NCBI GenBank assembly: GCA_002308875.1
Contig: DBWK01000109.1
Coordinates: 17,172 to 23,005, forward strand
Origin: Treponema sp. UBA1240
Lineage (GTDB): Bacteria; Spirochaetota; Spirochaetia; Treponematales; Treponemataceae
Reading direction: 5' to 3'
Length of the DNA stretch: 5,834 bases
Shown here: piece after piece, positions 4,386-5,834 of the stretch
Numbering within the stretch: the stretch's first letter is position 1
Layout: every line of letters starts with the position of its first letter
Translations under genes and position numbers: made by a program
Notes under the pieces: model-generated
Seen by the model: the letters and a program-made list of their open reading frames with translations, nothing else
Told to the model about the DNA's origin: nothing
Databases searched by the model: none

Positions 4386-5834
4386 TTAAATCGTTGAATA
4401 AAGAGCTTCAAGTTTGCTGCGGCACAGAATGAACTGCTTTGTCAGTGCCGGATCAAAATGGCTTCCGGCAGATTCGCTGATTATTTCAAAAGCTTTATCA
4501 AAGCTGAAGCTTTCTTTGTAGCACCGTTTGCTTACAAGGGCATCAAAAACATCTGCCAAAGCCATTATGCGTGCCTCAAAAGGAATCTGCTCGCCGGTAA
4601 GATTTTCCGGATAGCCCTGACCATTCCATTTTTCGTGATGATAGTGCGCAACATTAATTGCCAGCTTTTTGAAATCTGCATCATCAACTTCTTTTAAGAC
4701 TTCGCCAACAATCCGCGCTCCTTCGGCGGAATGCATTTTCATTTTTTCATATTCTTCATCAGTGAATTTTCCGGGTTTTTGAAGAATTGCATCAGGAACG
4801 GCGATTTTCCCAAGATCGTGCATCGGAGCAGCCTTTATAACGTCATTACAAAATTTTTCAGAAAGCTCAGAATATTCAGGCTTTGACTTTAGATAATTGA
4901 CAAAGATTCTTACGCAGTCGCTTGTGCGTTTAATGTGCCCGCCTGTTGAATTATCACGGCTTTCAACCATCGTTGCCATTCCGGTTAAAATTGAATTCTG
5001 AACAGCGAGCAGCTTTTTATTGTTCATATCGATTGATGTAATCATATCGTTGAAGGTGTCGGCAAGTTCACCAAACGAATCGTTGCTTACAATTTTGACA
5101 TGTTCTGTATAATCGCCTTTTTTTACTTTTTCAGTTCCTTCTTTTAGTTTTTTCAAAGGAGAAGAATAGTAGTGCCCGAAAGTGATGAGGATAACAATAT
5201 CAAGCATAAAAATTATAAGCAGAAAAATAAGTATATTGATATCAGATTCTTTTATGTTTGCACTTATTGTGGTGATATATGCAAAACTAATAAAGCATAT
5301 GGGGAACACGCTTACAGAGATATAAAAGACTGTGAACAGAAATGAGTCGGAAGGTTTAATCAGCCCTGGAGTAGATGCAATTTTTCCATCAGGAAAAAAG
5401 CGTGGCAAAAAAATCTTCCGGTGCAAGGTTTCCATTACAAAAAATCCAAGCGTAAAGCTGAAAGAACATTCCAGAATCATATAAGTAGTTCCAACAATCA
5501 ATATGTTCTTAATGGAAATGTCAAAATATTTCTTGGAGATTAGAAGAGTGATTATTTCTACAAAAAAATAAAAAACCCAGCCGCTTATACTTAAAGAGGA
5601 ATAAGCAATAGGCAGATTGATAAACCGCTTTTGAAAGTTTTTTTGATTCATTGTTATTGCATAAAGACAGCAGAAAAAAATAGGAATTATATAGCAGAAA
5701 GAGATAATAACAGAAACAATTGTGCGGTGCTGCGCAATAATGTTTTGCCAAATAATGTAATTTTGCGTCTCACGGTTTATTGACGTAGAAACAGGAATCT
5801 TAGCTCCAATATAATTTGCAACAAAAACAACTAA
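4386..5834 (-). CDS. Membrane HAMP/HD-GYP protein, probable c-di-GMP phosphodiesterase, 5' end missing
   Basis: The frame is open from the right edge to the TAA at 4386-4388, giving 482 visible residues. The Met at 5651 has no ribosome binding site. Upstream of it the frame continues for 61 plausible residues, including a membrane span ending near YIIPIFFCCLYAI, so the true start lies beyond the window. Numbering from that Met, four further spans lie at about 13-38, 49-74, 104-130 and 138-160. A HAMP domain follows at about 160-208, then HD-GYP at about 222-415. Conserved residues include ESRD (230-233), GGHIKRT with His239, HD 278-279 in HDLGKI, KPG (292-294), His307, HH 338-339, NGQGYP (343-348), ADVFDAL (366-372) and FDP (399-401). 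All metal-ligand and GYP motifs are intact, so hydrolysis of cyclic di-GMP at the inner membrane is expected. No HHE-only or degenerate form is suggested. It lies 268 bp upstream of the two-component operon on the same strand. Confidence 0.93.
   Translation of the reverse strand, partial: LVVFVANYIGAKIPVSTSINRETQNYIIWQNIIAQHRTIVSVIISFCYIIPIFFCCLYAITMNQKNFQKRFINLPIAYSSLSISGWVFYFFVEIITLLISKKYFDISIKNILIVGTTYMILECSFSFTLGFFVMETLHRKIFLPRFFPDGKIASTPGLIKPSDSFLFTVFYISVSVFPICFISFAYITTISANIKESDINILIFLLIIFMLDIVILITFGHYYSSPLKKLKEGTEKVKKGDYTEHVKIVSNDSFGELADTFNDMITSIDMNNKKLLAVQNSILTGMATMVESRDNSTGGHIKRTSDCVRIFVNYLKSKPEYSELSEKFCNDVIKAAPMHDLGKIAVPDAILQKPGKFTDEEYEKMKMHSAEGARIVGEVLKEVDDADFKKLAINVAHYHHEKWNGQGYPENLTGEQIPFEARIMALADVFDALVSKRCYKESFSFDKAFEIISESAGSHFDPALTKQFILCRSKLEALYSTI

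Overview
The window reads as spirochaete DNA, most likely a host-associated Treponema. The grounds are moderate GC (estimated by eye at low-to-mid 40s percent), the style of the proteins, and a polytopic membrane-HAMP-HD-GYP protein of a type common in that genus. The genus call is an inference from protein style, not from a marker gene.

Left part, plus strand (1-1593): the 3' part of a helical, aromatic-rich protein of unknown function that runs in from the left edge. Nine bases later comes a complete group I (IscS/NifS-type) cysteine desulfurase with all the usual PLP and catalytic-cysteine motifs. Its stop codon directly abuts the stop codon of the convergent minus-strand block, with no base between them.

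Middle part, minus strand (4117 down to 1594): a compact four-gene block. In transcription order it holds a 130-aa protein of unknown family with a strong ribosome binding site, a 212-aa multi-membrane-span protein (possibly ECF S-component-like), a HisKA_3-type sensor kinase with one membrane span and almost no sensor domain, and a NarL/FixJ response regulator. Gaps are 26 bp, an 11-bp overlap and 25 bp, so a single operon is likely. The membrane protein may supply the sensing the kinase lacks.

Right part, minus strand (4386 to the right edge): the 3' part of a membrane-anchored c-di-GMP phosphodiesterase with HAMP and intact HD-GYP motifs. Its reading frame stays open to the end of the window, so the Met at 5651 is probably internal.

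The only real intergenic region (4118-4385) is unusually structured. It holds three tandem 23-bp units, each with a CTTA-N7-TAAG dyad, and a cluster of overlapping inverted repeats in which one arm can pair with either neighbour. Both lie upstream of the two-component operon. They are the best candidates for undescribed regulation here.

No tRNA, rRNA, CRISPR array, insertion sequence or convincing intrinsic terminator was seen.
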